Part shown: positions 54,923 to 63,986 of the stretch, in pieces
Numbering within the stretch: position 1 is the stretch's first letter
How the letters are laid out: the number at the start of each line of letters is the position of its first letter
From: Bifidobacterium breve
Lineage (GTDB): Bacteria; Actinomycetota; Acidimicrobiia; Acidimicrobiales; Acidimicrobilacustridaceae
Assembly (NCBI GenBank): GCA_945860545.1
Contig: CAMAQM010000001.1
Span: forward strand, 1 to 64,000
Direction of reading: 5' to 3'
Length of the DNA: 64,000 nt
Notes under the pieces: model-generated
Told to the model about the DNA's origin: nothing
What the model saw: the letters and a program-made list of their open reading frames with translations, nothing else
Databases searched by the model: none
Translations under genes and position numbers: made by a program

Positions 54923-55899
54923 GGTTCGTTCTCCCCGTGCCCATCGGCGTCGTCGCCAGTGAGTTCCAAGAACACGTCTTCGAGGCTGCGCCGGCCGGCG
55001 TGGAGGTCACCGAGGCCCAGGTTTCTCGCCGCCAGCCACGAGGTGAGCGCAGCCACCACATCCGGCGAGGGACTCGTCCCCACCCGGTAACGCCCCCTGC
55101 CCTCGTCGGTGACGGCCGCTCCGAGCACGGCACCGAGCGCAGACTCGTCAACGCTTGCTGCCGAGTCGGTGGCGACCTCGACGCTGAAAGTGAACGAGGT
55201 GCGCGCCGTCGCGGTCAACGCAGCGATGGTGCCGTCGGCGAGAACCCGCCCGTGATCGACGACCACGACCCGGTCGGCCACCTTTTCAGCGTCGGCGAGG
55301 TCGTGGGTGGTCAGCACGACACAGACCCCTTCATCCCCGAGTTCGGTGATGAGTTCACGCACCGTCACCCGTCCGGCGGGGTCAACGCCGGCAGTGGGTT
55401 CGTCAAGGAACACCACTTCCGGTCGGCCGATCACCGCCAACGCCAGCGACAGTCTCTGCTGCTCCCCACCAGAGAGGGAACGCCACGTCGATCGCATCCG
55501 GTGGTCAAGACCGACCCGGGCGGCGAGACCGGCGGGGTCGAGCGGGTCGGGGTAGTAGGCGGCGAACAACGAGAGCGTCTCGCCGACCCGCATCTGGTTG
55601 TGGATGCCGCCGCCCTGAAGCATGACCCCAATTCGCTGCACCACGCTGTGGTGCTCGGTGACCGGATCGAGACCGCACACCCGGACCGTCCCCGACGCCG
55701 GCCGGCGGTAGCCCTCAAGGGTCTCCACCGTCGAGGTCTTCCCCGCACCGTTGGGTCCCAACAGCGCCAACACCTCTCCCTGACGAGCGGTGAACGACAC
55801 CCCGTCCACGGCGGTGAGATCCCCGTAGCGCACCACGAGATCGTTGACGCTGACGAGCACCTCGCCGTCGGGGGCGTCTGGGTTGGGGCCGCGGACCAT
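54919..55899 (-). CDS. ABC exporter ATP-binding protein
   Basis: A 326-residue DrrA-type ATPase. Walker A is LLGPNGAGKTST, the signature is LSGGEQQRLSLALAV, Walker B is EVVFLDEPTAGVDP, and the switch His is in TTHDLADAEKVADR. The C-terminal 90 residues are the extra domain typical of ABC-2 exporters. Leaderless: TAGCGT is 6 nt before the ATG. Confidence 0.92.
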   Translation of the reverse strand: MVRGPNPDAPDGEVLVSVNDLVVRYGDLTAVDGVSFTARQGEVLALLGPNGAGKTSTVETLEGYRRPASGTVRVCGLDPVTEHHSVVQRIGVMLQGGGIHNQMRVGETLSLFAAYYPDPLDPAGLAARVGLDHRMRSTWRSLSGGEQQRLSLALAVIGRPEVVFLDEPTAGVDPAGRVTVRELITELGDEGVCVVLTTHDLADAEKVADRVVVVDHGRVLADGTIAALTATARTSFTFSVEVATDSAASVDESALGAVLGAAVTDEGRGRYRVGTSPSPDVVAALTSWLAARNLGLGDLHAGRRSLEDVFLELTGDDADGHGENEP

Positions 55900-55905
55900 G
55901 CGGTG

Positions 55906-55911
55906 ACGCTA
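55906..55911 (-). promoter_or_regulatory. Leaderless -10 hexamer of the ABC exporter operon
   Basis: Reverse strand TAGCGT, 6 nt before ATG 55899. It lies opposite the serS hexamer at 55978. Confidence 0.55.
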
Positions 55912-55977
55912 TCGGGGAGCGACCCCCCAACCGAATCGCTCGACCGAACCCCGCCGGAGGCCGGGTCGCCTGCTGGC

Positions 55978-55983
55978 TAGGGT
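55978..55983 (+). promoter_or_regulatory. Leaderless -10 hexamer of serS
   Basis: TAGGGT, 6 nt before GTG 55990. Confidence 0.55.
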
Positions 55984-55989
55984 GAGACC

Positions 55990-57276
55990 GTGATCGATCT
56001 GAAGCGCATTCGTAGCGATTACCCGGCGGTTGCCTCCGCGCTGGGGCGACGCGGCACCGACGACCTCGACCGGCTCGAACGGGTGCGTGAACTCGACGAG
56101 GACCACCGGGCCGTCGAAACCCAGCGCAACGAGGTGCGCAGCGAGATCAAGGGGTTGTCGCGCACGGTCGGCGAGTTGCGGCGCGACGGCAAGATGGACG
56201 AGGCCGAGAGTGTTGCGGCCCGCAGTCGTGAACTGGGCGAGACCGAACGGGAACTCGACGCACGGGAGGAGGACCTGCAGGCCAGCATCCGCCAACTCCT
56301 GTTGGTCATCCCCAACCTGCCCGCCGACGACGCACCCGACGGAGCGGGTGCACACGACAACGTCGAGGCCCGTCGAGGTGGTCGCGACGCCGAGGTGTGG
56401 GACGAGCATCAGCGGGTCCCGCACTGGGAGATCGGTGAGGCGCTCGGCATCCTCGACGTCGAACGTGCCGTGCGGATGTCAGGATCGATGTTCACCATGT
56501 TTCGCGGCATGGGTGCGACGTTGTCGCGTGCGCTGTGCCAGCTGGCCCTCGACGCCAACGCCGACGCCTTCGAAGAGATCCGCCCGCCGTCACTGGTGCT
56601 GGGCGACACCATGGTGTCGACCGGTCACCTCCCCAAGTTCTCCGATGACGCCTACCACGTCACCCGCGACGACCTGTGGGCCATCCCCACCGCCGAAGTG
56701 CCGTTGACCTCGCTGGCACGTGACGAGATCCTCGCCGAGCCGGACCTGCCGATGCGTCTGATGGCCCACACGGCGTGTTTCCGTCGCGAGGCCGGCTCGG
56801 CTGGGCGGGACACGCGGGGTTTGTTGCGGGTCCACGAGTTCGACAAGGTCGAGATCCTCGCGTACGCCACCCCCGAGCAGGCCGCAGACGTGCACGCAGA
56901 CCTGCTGGCCCGCGCCGAACGACTCCTCGACGAATTGGGTCTCGCCTACCGGGTGTTGGACCTGTGCGCCGGGGACCTCGGCCAGTCGTCCCGGCGCACG
57001 TTCGACCTCGAGGTGTACGCCCCCGGGGTGGACCAGTGGCTCGAATGTTCGTCCGTGTCGTGGTTCGGTGACTACCAGGCCCGCCGGGCCCACATCCGTT
57101 ACCGGCCCGCCGAGGGCGGATCGCCGATCCCGGTCCACACCCTCAACGGTTCGGCGCTGGCGGTGCCTCGGGTGTGGGCGGCGGTGGTGGAGACCCACCG
57201 CCAACCCGACGGCTCCGTCGCGTTGCCCGCGGTGCTGCACCCCTACCTGCGCGGTGCCACCAGCATCGGCCCGTAG
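55990..57276 (+). CDS. serS: Seryl-tRNA synthetase
   Basis: A 428-residue class II synthetase. The N-terminal antiparallel coiled coil (about 30-105) binds the long variable arm of tRNA-Ser. Motif 2 is in [20 protein letters not shown] and VHEFDKVEI; motif 3 is [16 protein letters not shown], a variant of the usual NGSGLAxx[12 protein letters not shown] contributes to serine binding. Length is normal. Confidence 0.95.
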   Translation: MIDLKRIRSDYPAVASALGRRGTDDLDRLERVRELDEDHRAVETQRNEVRSEIKGLSRTVGELRRDGKMDEAESVAARSRELGETERELDAREEDLQASIRQLLLVIPNLPADDAPDGAGAHDNVEARRGGRDAEVWDEHQRVPHWEIGEALGILDVERAVRMSGSMFTMFRGMGATLSRALCQLALDANADAFEEIRPPSLVLGDTMVSTGHLPKFSDDAYHVTRDDLWAIPTAEVPLTSLARDEILAEPDLPMRLMAHTACFRREAGSAGRDTRGLLRVHEFDKVEILAYATPEQAADVHADLLARAERLLDELGLAYRVLDLCAGDLGQSSRRTFDLEVYAPGVDQWLECSSVSWFGDYQARRAHIRYRPAEGGSPIPVHTLNGSALAVPRVWAAVVETHRQPDGSVALPAVLHPYLRGATSIGP

Positions 57277-57320
57277 GGCACGGTGTGGCAGGTGCGCGTC
57301 GCGTCGGGTTGACTGAGGGT

Positions 57321-57998
57321 GTGCTGATCGGACCCGACACCCCCCGTCCCCCCAGTCCCCACCCGTCGCTCGACGTCCTGCGGGAGCGGTACGAGACCCT
57401 CGGGCTTGACGTGGAGGACCTCGACGCTGATCCGTTCAACCAGTTCATGAACTGGTTCACCGACGCCCAACAGGCCGGCGTGCACGAACCGCACGCCGTG
57501 GTGCTCGCCACCGCTGACGAGGCCGGCCGGCCCGCAGCCCGGCACGTGCTCATCAAGGACGTCGACGAACGGGGCTTCACCTTCTACACCAACGACGACA
57601 GTGCCAAGGGTCGGGACCTGGCGGTCAACCCGCAGGCGGCGCTGTGCTTCCCGTGGAACGTGCTGGCCCGCCAGGTGCGGGTCGTCGGTTCGGTGGTGCG
57701 GGTCGATCCCGCCGAGGCCGACGCCTACTTCGCCACCCGCCCTCGGGGTTCCAAGGAGGGGGCGTGGGCGTCCCGGCAGTCCTCGGTGCTTGCCGATCGC
57801 GACGAACTCGAACAGCGACTCGCCGACGCCCAGGCCCGATTCGCCAACGGTGACGTGCCCCGTCCTGACCATTGGGGCGGGTACCGGGTGGTACCCGACG
57901 CCATCGAGTTCTGGCAGGGCCGACCCTCGCGCTTGCACGACCGGTTCCGCTATCGCCGGGAGGCGGACGGGTGGGTGGTGGAGCGTCTCGCTCCCTGA
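57321..57998 (+). CDS. pdxH: Pyridoxamine/pyridoxine 5'-phosphate oxidase
   Basis: A 225-residue FMN enzyme making pyridoxal 5'-phosphate, the vitamin B6 cofactor. It shows [57 protein letters not shown] and the C-terminal [21 protein letters not shown] 57321 gives a short Pro-rich N-terminus; TTG 57309 is four codons earlier. It follows serS by 44 nt and is likely in the same transcript. Confidence 0.93.
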   Translation: MLIGPDTPRPPSPHPSLDVLRERYETLGLDVEDLDADPFNQFMNWFTDAQQAGVHEPHAVVLATADEAGRPAARHVLIKDVDERGFTFYTNDDSAKGRDLAVNPQAALCFPWNVLARQVRVVGSVVRVDPAEADAYFATRPRGSKEGAWASRQSSVLADRDELEQRLADAQARFANGDVPRPDHWGGYRVVPDAIEFWQGRPSRLHDRFRYRREADGWVVERLAP

Positions 57999-58010
57999 AC
58001 CGTTCGTCCG

Positions 58011-58943
58011 TTACGGCAGCAGGCGCAACACCTGTTCACCGATGAGTTCGATGTGCTCGGTGTCGCCGATGTCGAGGACCTGCAGGTAGACCCGTTCCAC
58101 ACCGAGTTCGGCCCAGGTGGCGAGGCCGTCGAGAACCTCAGCGGGGGTGCCGGCGAGTCCGTTCACCCGCAACTCGTCGGTGGCGCGACCGATGGCTCCG
58201 GCGCGACGCTCCACCTCAGCTTCGTTCTCCCCGCAGCAGACCACCAGCGCAGCAGAGAATCGCAGGTCATCAGGGTCGCGCCCCTGGGTCTCACAGGCCT
58301 GCTGCACGCGGTCCCGTTGGGTGGTGAACGCCTCGGTGGAGGCGAACGGCATGTTGAACTCGGTGGCGTAGCGGGCAGCGAGCGCAGGGGTGCGTCGTGG
58401 GCCGTAGCCGCCGATGATGACCGGCGGGCCTCCCGCCTGGAACGGCTTGGGTCGGCCCGGTGAACCCACGACGGAGTAGTACTCGCCCTCAAAGGAGAAC
58501 TGGGTGTCGGCGTCGCTGCGCCACAGACCGGTGACGATTTCGAGCTGCTCGGCGAGGGCGTCGAAGCGTTGTCTGGTGGTGGGGAACGGAATGCCATAGG
58601 CGGTGTGCTCGTCGGCGAACCATCCCGCCCCAAGGCCCAATTCGAGGCGTCCTCCGCTCATCTGGTCGACCTGGGCGGCACTGATGGCCAGCGGTCCGGG
58701 AAGACGGAAGGTGGCCGAGCACACCAGCGTGCCCAGCCGGATGGTGGAGGTGTGGGTGGCGATCGCTCCCAGGGTCACCCACGTGTCGGTGGGGCCGGGC
58801 AGGCCGTCCACCGCCCCCATGTGGAGGTAGTGATCGGAGCGAAACCATCCGGTGAACCCGAGTCGTTCGGACACCTTGGCGGTGGCGAGCTGCTGGTCGA
58901 ACGTGGCGCCCTGCTGGGGTTCGGTGAAGATGCACAACTCCAT
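58011..58943 (-). CDS. LLM-class (probably F420-dependent) oxidoreductase
   Basis: A 310-residue luciferase-like protein, begins MELCIFTEPQQGATFDQQLA. It contains TWVTLGAIATHTSTIRLGTL, QVDQMSGGRLELGLGAGWF and PPVIIGGYGPRRTPALAARY, the pattern of actinobacterial F420-dependent family members. The cofactor is inferred from this resemblance. Substrate unknown. Leaderless start: TAGGGT is 6 nt before the ATG. Confidence 0.82.
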   Translation of the reverse strand: MELCIFTEPQQGATFDQQLATAKVSERLGFTGWFRSDHYLHMGAVDGLPGPTDTWVTLGAIATHTSTIRLGTLVCSATFRLPGPLAISAAQVDQMSGGRLELGLGAGWFADEHTAYGIPFPTTRQRFDALAEQLEIVTGLWRSDADTQFSFEGEYYSVVGSPGRPKPFQAGGPPVIIGGYGPRRTPALAARYATEFNMPFASTEAFTTQRDRVQQACETQGRDPDDLRFSAALVVCCGENEAEVERRAGAIGRATDELRVNGLAGTPAEVLDGLATWAELGVERVYLQVLDIGDTEHIELIGEQVLRLLP

Positions 58944-58949
58944 GACCTC

Positions 58950-58955
58950 ACCCTA
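58950..58955 (-). promoter_or_regulatory. Leaderless -10 hexamer of the F420-type oxidoreductase
   Basis: Reverse strand TAGGGT, 6 nt before ATG 58943. Confidence 0.55.
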
Positions 58956-58973
58956 CCGGTGCGGAAATGGAGC

Positions 58974-59005
58974 GAGCCGGGTGCCGCCGAAGCGACACCC
59001 GGCTC
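58974..59005 (-). terminator. Hairpin terminator after the secreted-protein gene
   Basis: GAGCCGGGTG (58974-58983) and CACCCGGCTC (58996-59005) form a perfect 10-bp stem with a 12-nt loop, 56 nt beyond the stop at 59061. It separates this gene from the next reverse-strand gene. Confidence 0.65.
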
Positions 59006-59060
59006 GTCCCGGGGGGGCCTGGATCTGTTCAGTTGTGTCGGCCCGATGCCGTTGGTGCGC

Positions 59061-59648
59061 TCAGGCGCCGCCTTCTTCCATCGGGGCGGCCGCATCGGGT
59101 CGTTCGCCCGGGGTGCGGTTCACCATGTCGGTGATGCGGGTGCGGGCGTCATTGGTGAGTTCCTCGATGAGCGTGTCGGCGCTGACCCCGTTCGCTTCGG
59201 CGATGGCGGCGAGGCTCTGACCTGATTGCAGGCCGGTGCGGAGCTCCTCAACGGTGATGCCGATGGCTTCCGCCGCGTTCTCAAGAGGCATGCCGCCGCG
59301 TCCCGGTCCACCTGGCCGTCCGGGTCCGCGCATCTCTGGTCGGCCCATGCCGCCTTCGGCACGGCCCATGCCGCCGTCGGCACGGTTGGCGTGCCGTTCG
59401 GCGTGAGCGGCTTCGCCAGCACCGACGATGGCGTCCGCCTGCTCTTGGGTGATGGTGCCGTTGGCCACGAGGCCGTCAAGGACCCCACTGAACGGTCCGG
59501 CCTTGGGTCGAGCTCCCTCAGCGGGAACGGTGGTCGTGGCGTCGTCCTGAGCCGACGCCAGATTCGGGACGGTCACGGCGAGACCGGTGACCCCTCCGAG
59601 GAGCAGACCTGCGCCCACCCCCGCTGCAACGATTCGCTTTCCTGCCAT
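59061..59648 (-). CDS. Exported hypothetical protein downstream of a two-component system
   Basis: A 195-residue protein with a signal peptide cleaved after NLASA (residue 33). Residues 55-75 (GVLDGLVANGTITQEQADAI) resemble short helix-turn-helix repeats found in secreted actinobacterial proteins. A Gly/Arg/Met-rich low-complexity stretch (90-120) follows, then a helical module, AIGITVEELRTGLQSGQSLA (128-147), ending acidic. No enzymatic motif. AGGGAGG precedes the ATG by 5 nt. Phased repeats upstream suggest control by the adjacent response regulator. Confidence 0.7.
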   Translation of the reverse strand: MAGKRIVAAGVGAGLLLGGVTGLAVTVPNLASAQDDATTTVPAEGARPKAGPFSGVLDGLVANGTITQEQADAIVGAGEAAHAERHANRADGGMGRAEGGMGRPEMRGPGRPGGPGRGGMPLENAAEAIGITVEELRTGLQSGQSLAAIAEANGVSADTLIEELTNDARTRITDMVNRTPGERPDAAAPMEEGGA

Positions 59649-59741
59649 GGTGTCCTCCCTTGGCCGACGGTTGCACCGCCGGACCGGTCGTGGATGTCGT
59701 GACCCCGTCTGTTCGGGGACACCAGCACTCTGTTCCCCGCA

Positions 59742-59780
59742 GGTGAGGATCCTCGCGGAGCAAGGTGAGACTGGGGTGAG
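59742..59780 (-). promoter_or_regulatory. 11-bp-phased direct repeats, probable response-regulator site
   Basis: GGTGAG occurs at 59742, 59764 and 59775 (CTCACC on the transcribed reverse strand), at steps of 22 and 11 bp. OmpR-family regulators bind direct repeats one helical turn apart. The site lies between the histidine kinase stop and the secreted-protein gene, upstream of the latter. Confidence 0.5.
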
Positions 59781-59789
59781 AATTCGCGC

Positions 59790-61172
59790 TCAGTGGTCGA
59801 CCGGTGGGGCACCGGGGCTGACCGCGGGGAGGCGGAACCCGATGGACGCCCCGCCCTCAGGGCGGTTCGTGGCGAACGTCTCGCCACCGTGGTCCCGGGC
59901 CACCTTGGCCACGATCGACAACCCGAGACCGGACCCGGGGAGGCTGCGGGCCTCGGCGCTTCGGTGGAAACGTTCAAAGATGGCCGTCAGTTCCCCCTCG
60001 GGGATGCCGGGACCGCCGTCGGTGACGGTGAGCACACCGTGGCGGATCGTGATGGCCACGGGTCCGCCCGAGGGATCGAACTTGATGGCGTTGTCCACCA
60101 GATTCGAGATGGCCCGCTCCACGGCCGGGGCGTTCACCACCGCCACCGTGCCGTCGTCGTCGACGGTGACGGTCCGTGCGGTGCGACGACCCGTGCGCCC
60201 TGCCACCACCCGGGCAAGATCCCCGAGCCGGGTCGGTGTGGGCGGTTGGTCGTCGTGGCGGTTGCTCGCCACGGCCACGACCTCTTCGACGAGGGCGGCG
60301 AGTTCGCCGGTGTCGCGGTTGAGATCGGCGATCACCGCGGCCCGGGTCGCCTCGTCGAGGTCCGGGTGGCGGCGCAGCACGTCAAGGTTGGTCCGCAGGC
60401 TCGTAAGCGGGGTGCGCAACTCGTGGCCGGCGTCCTCGACGAGCTGTTGTTGTCGGGCCCGTGAGTCCCGGAGGTTCACGAGCATGGTCGCCAGTGCCCG
60501 CCCGAGTCGTCCCGTCTCGTCGTTGCCCGAGACCGGGACGGTGACCGCCAGGTCACCGCTGGACCCAACCTGGTCGGCGACGGCGGTCAGGTTCCGGAGC
60601 CGCTGGGTCATACCGAACGCCAACAACCAGCCGAGGCCGGCGCCGGCGAGGGTGACCGCCAGCACGAGGACCCCGATGCGGCCTCGAAGGTCGGCGAGCA
60701 CGGCGTCGGTCTCACCGAGCGAGCGGGCGATCTGTACCGCCCCGTTCCCGACGCCGACGGTCAGCACTCGCCAGTCGCTGTCGTCACCGAGGTCGGTGCT
60801 GGTCGTCAGTGTCGCCCCACGTTGGTCGGTGGCGATGGCGACGTCGGTTTCGCTCACCGGGAGGTTCACCCCCATCGACGCATCCACCACGCTGCCCGAC
60901 GTGTCGAGCACCTGCACGATGTACTGGTCGATGTCGGCGAGCCGTTCGGGGATGGTCACCATTGGTCGGCCGGGGAATCGTTCGAAGGGGCCGCCGGGCC
61001 CGCTTCGACCGGGACGGTCGACGAGTGCGGTCGCCGCCCGCTGGAGTGACTCGTCGACCTCCTCGACGAGTCGTGCCTCGGTGGCTCGATACGACAGGAC
61101 GCCCACCGACAGGGTGGCCAGGGCGCTGACGAGCGCCACGGCGAGGGCGACCTTGCCCCGCAGGCCCATCAC
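59790..61172 (-). CDS. Sensor histidine kinase (MprB-like)
   Basis: A 460-residue membrane kinase. Two membrane helices (about 8-28 and 166-188) bracket an extracytoplasmic sensor of about 135 residues. A HAMP linker follows, then the phospho-acceptor in EDAGHELRTPLTSLR (H250), the N box NLVDNAIKFD, G1 VTDGGPGIPEGE, F box FERFHRS and G2 GSGLGLSIVAKVA. It resembles mycobacterial MprB, an envelope-stress sensor; the signal here is unknown. GTG 61172 overlaps the response regulator stop. Confidence 0.9.
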   Translation of the reverse strand: MMGLRGKVALAVALVSALATLSVGVLSYRATEARLVEEVDESLQRAATALVDRPGRSGPGGPFERFPGRPMVTIPERLADIDQYIVQVLDTSGSVVDASMGVNLPVSETDVAIATDQRGATLTTSTDLGDDSDWRVLTVGVGNGAVQIARSLGETDAVLADLRGRIGVLVLAVTLAGAGLGWLLAFGMTQRLRNLTAVADQVGSSGDLAVTVPVSGNDETGRLGRALATMLVNLRDSRARQQQLVEDAGHELRTPLTSLRTNLDVLRRHPDLDEATRAAVIADLNRDTGELAALVEEVVAVASNRHDDQPPTPTRLGDLARVVAGRTGRRTARTVTVDDDGTVAVVNAPAVERAISNLVDNAIKFDPSGGPVAITIRHGVLTVTDGGPGIPEGELTAIFERFHRSAEARSLPGSGLGLSIVAKVARDHGGETFATNRPEGGASIGFRLPAVSPGAPPVDH

Positions 61173-61870
61173 GAGGCTCGCAGCGTGTACCCGACACCCC
61201 GCACGGTGTGCACCAGGGGCGGGAGTCCGTCACGTTCGATCTTGCGGCGCAGGTACCCGATGTACACGGCGAGGTTCTTTGAATCCGGTCCGAAGTCGTA
61301 CCCCCAGATCCGGTCGTAGATGGTGGCGTGCTCCAACACGATGCCACTGTTGCGCACCAACAGCTCCAGCAGGTCGAACTCGGTCTTGGACAACTCGATC
61401 TCGTCCTCGCCTCTCCACACCCGGCGGGCTGCGCCGTCAAGGCGCAGGTCACCCACGACCAACGCCCCTTCGTTGGCGGTGGGTTGGTCGCCACTGGACG
61501 CGTCGTACTCGACCCGACGGAGCAACGCCCGCAGCCGGGCGAGAAGTTCGTCGAGGGCGAACGGCTTGGCCAGGTAGTCGTCGGCTCCGGCATCGAGGCC
61601 TTCGACCCGGTCACTGGTGGTGGTGCGGGCGGTGAGCATCAGAATGGGGAGACGGAGGTGTTCTGCGCGAGCCACCCGACACACCGTGAGTCCGTCGAGT
61701 ACCGGCATGCCGACATCGAGAATCATGGCGTCAAAGTCGCCGTCACGAACCGCCTCGAGCGCCTCGCCGCCGTCCCCGGCGGTGGTCACGGCGTAGTGCT
61801 CAAGGCGCAGGGCGCGCTCCAGCGCTCCACGCACCGCCGGATCGTCGTCAGCGACAAGGATCCTCGCCAC
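61169..61870 (-). CDS. OmpR-family response regulator (MprA-like)
   Basis: A 233-residue regulator. The receiver has the acidic ILVADDD (8-10), phospho-acceptor D52 in MILDVGMPVLDG, T80 and K102 in DDYLAKPF. The C-terminal winged helix has ELSKTEFDLLELLVRNSGIV and NLAVYIGYLRRKIE with VRGVGYTLR. GTG 61870 gives the normal N-terminus; the frame stays open upstream. Probable target is the phased repeat at 59742-59780. Confidence 0.92.
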   Translation of the reverse strand: MARILVADDDPAVRGALERALRLEHYAVTTAGDGGEALEAVRDGDFDAMILDVGMPVLDGLTVCRVARAEHLRLPILMLTARTTTSDRVEGLDAGADDYLAKPFALDELLARLRALLRRVEYDASSGDQPTANEGALVVGDLRLDGAARRVWRGEDEIELSKTEFDLLELLVRNSGIVLEHATIYDRIWGYDFGPDSKNLAVYIGYLRRKIERDGLPPLVHTVRGVGYTLRAS

Positions 61871-61962
61871 GTCCGGCTCTGGGTCACCCTCCCCGGGACC
61901 TTGCACCACACCTTCAGTCTGCCCGAGGCGGGTAAGAAGGCGGTGTGAGGGGTGGTGACCGC

Positions 61963-62832
61963 TCAGTTGACGGTCGTCGAGGGGTCGGTGGGTGACCGCC
62001 GTGACCGCCAGGCGGACACGGCGAGCGCAACGGTGATGAACAGGGCCAACGCCAGCCCGATCCGGGTGGCGCCGACGTCGGTGACCCAACCGCTGAGGTT
62101 GGCCTGAAACTCGGTGAGCGCCTCGGCGGGCCCGCCCGCCTCAACGTTTCCGGCCAGCACCTGCAACTCCCACCAGCCCCAGTAGATGAGGAACCCGCCG
62201 GCGAGCACCAGCAGGCCCCCGGCGATGCGGTTCACGTAGCGCAGCGACGCCCGAAGTCGCCGCACCAGTGACGCCTTCGCCAGGGCGAGGGCCACGGTGA
62301 GCGCGGTGAGCACCAGGCCCATGCCGAGGCCGTAGGCGACGAAGGCGGCGAGGCCGTCGGTGAACGACTCACTGGAAAAGACGCCGGTGACCGCCACGAG
62401 GAACAGGGGGAGGGTGCACGACAGGGAGGCGACGGCGTAGGACACGCCGAACACGAACATCGACCACAACGTCCGCCGGTTGCCACCCCGTTCCAGTTTG
62501 GGCAGGGCCAGCACCGGTTGGAACCCGGCCAGCATGGCGATCCCGAGGGCGACCAGGGCAATCCCGATGACGAGCGTGGCAAACGGGACGTTCTCTTGAA
62601 TGGGTGCTGCTGCGGCATTGACCAGCACGCCGATCACCGTGAACACGGTGACGAACCCGGCGGTCACGACCAGGCTGACCCCGATGGCCCGCAACACGGC
62701 TGATTCGCTGGTGTCTGAGTCGTCGTCGAGCCCGAGGAAGTACGACAGGTAGGCGGGAAGCATGGCGAACCCGCAGGGGTTGATGGTGGCCACCATGCCG
62801 GTGGCGAAGGCGTACAGGACGATGGGGCTCAC
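61963..62832 (-). CDS. CcdA-like thiol-redox membrane protein
   Basis: A 289-residue membrane protein of the CcdA/DsbD transmembrane family, moving reducing power from cytoplasmic thioredoxin across the membrane. The redox cysteines are C20 (NPCGFAMLPAYLSYFLG) and C139 (LSCTLPLFL). Six core helices plus a C-terminal helical extension. GTG 62832 overlaps the tlpA-like stop (GTGA), so it works with the thioredoxin upstream, probably in cytochrome c maturation for the haem c of CoxB. Confidence 0.9.
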   Translation of the reverse strand: MSPIVLYAFATGMVATINPCGFAMLPAYLSYFLGLDDDSDTSESAVLRAIGVSLVVTAGFVTVFTVIGVLVNAAAAPIQENVPFATLVIGIALVALGIAMLAGFQPVLALPKLERGGNRRTLWSMFVFGVSYAVASLSCTLPLFLVAVTGVFSSESFTDGLAAFVAYGLGMGLVLTALTVALALAKASLVRRLRASLRYVNRIAGGLLVLAGGFLIYWGWWELQVLAGNVEAGGPAEALTEFQANLSGWVTDVGATRIGLALALFITVALAVSAWRSRRSPTDPSTTVN

Positions 62833-63491
62833 GAACCGGTTCCGCCCGGGCCGGTCCCGGTGATGGTGTCGATGCGGTCGTTGAGGCTGGCGGCGTCGAG
62901 TGCACCGGCGTGGATGTCGGTGACGGTGCCATCGGCGGCGACGAACACGGTGGTGGGCATGTTCACCACGGCGAAGGTTCGGGCCATCTCGCCGTTGCCG
63001 TCGAGCACCAGTGGGTAGGTGACTCCGGTGCGTTCCGCCAGTTGTTGGGCGGTGACCACGTTGTCACGCACGTTCACACCCACGAAGTCCACCGCCCCAT
63101 CTCGCTCGAGGTGGACCTGTTCGAATTCGGGCATTTCCCTGACGCACGGCGGACACCACGACGCCCAGAAGTTGATGACGGTCGGTCGTTGGAGGTCGGG
63201 TCCGAGGGTGATGGTCCCGCCATCGATGCCGGCGAGGGTGACGGTGGGCAGCGGTTGGCCGATGAGGGCGGTGCCGCCGCCGGGCTGGGCGATGGCGTTG
63301 TTGAGTCGGTCGGGTTCGGCACCGTCGGATCCGGTCAGGGTGACCCACACCATGACGCCGAGGACCACGGCCGCCAGCGCCAGCGCCCACCGCAGACCAC
63401 CCCCCAGTCGACGCCCCCGGACGGGGGTTTCAGCCGACGTGGGCGGGGGGAGGTCGTCGGGGTGTCGTTCAGGGTTGGCCGTGGGTTCCAT
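62829..63491 (-). CDS. TlpA/ResA-like membrane-anchored thioredoxin
   Basis: A 220-residue protein with a cytoplasmic Pro-rich start, one membrane anchor (about 34-52) and an extracytoplasmic thioredoxin domain. The active site is INFWASWCPPCVREMPEF (C113, C116), and NMPTTVFVAADG holds the cis-Pro. It probably reduces apocytochrome c cysteines using electrons from the CcdA-like partner. ATG 63491 is preferred; TACGGT lies 11 nt upstream. The frame is open to 63566. Confidence 0.88.
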   Translation of the reverse strand: MEPTANPERHPDDLPPPTSAETPVRGRRLGGGLRWALALAAVVLGVMVWVTLTGSDGAEPDRLNNAIAQPGGGTALIGQPLPTVTLAGIDGGTITLGPDLQRPTVINFWASWCPPCVREMPEFEQVHLERDGAVDFVGVNVRDNVVTAQQLAERTGVTYPLVLDGNGEMARTFAVVNMPTTVFVAADGTVTDIHAGALDAASLNDRIDTITGTGPGGTGS

Positions 63492-63611
63492 GTCCGTTCC
63501 CCACCGTACCGGTCGGACCGGCGCCCCCGGGCCCCGCCCCGGCGCGCACCAGAGTTCCGCTGTCACCCCGGGAATCCCCAGGGCTCAGTCCACCCTCCGG
63601 TGCGTGCCGGG

Positions 63612-63986
63612 TCATGCCGTGCGCAAAAAGCCCCGCAGGTGCACCGGTACGGGGATCTCGAGCATCTGGTCCTCGGGCCGGGTCACCGCCGAGGGTCGGC
63701 CGGGTCGCCTCTTGCGGGCGACGATGCGCCCACCGGAGAAGAGCTGGCCGCCCCACACACCGGCGGGCTCCCGACGGGCGAGGGCGCCTTCGAGGCACTC
63801 CAGCATGATCGGGCACCGGGCGCACAACGCCTTGGCTGCCGAGATGTCGCCGATGTCGTCGGAGAAGAAGACCTCAGTGAGGTCGCCGTTACCGGTGCTG
63901 CACAACGCCTGGGTGTTCCAGGCGGTGGCCTCCCCGTTGAGTTCAGCGGGTGCTCGCTGGTCGTTGAGTTCGAGTGTTGCCGACAT
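63612..63986 (-). CDS. WhiB-family Fe-S transcriptional regulator
   Basis: A 124-residue WhiB-like protein. The [4Fe-4S] ligands are C29, C55, C58 and C64 (ALCARCPIMLEC), followed by the family turn GVWGG (76-80). A basic AT-hook-like stretch, RKRRPGRPS, follows for DNA binding. These redox- or NO-sensing factors bind sigma factor and are restricted to Actinobacteria and their phages. The C-terminal tail (PVPVHLRGFLRTA) is longer than minimal forms. The ATG is 14 nt from the window edge, so its promoter is not visible. Confidence 0.93.
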   Translation of the reverse strand: MSATLELNDQRAPAELNGEATAWNTQALCSTGNGDLTEVFFSDDIGDISAAKALCARCPIMLECLEGALARREPAGVWGGQLFSGGRIVARKRRPGRPSAVTRPEDQMLEIPVPVHLRGFLRTA

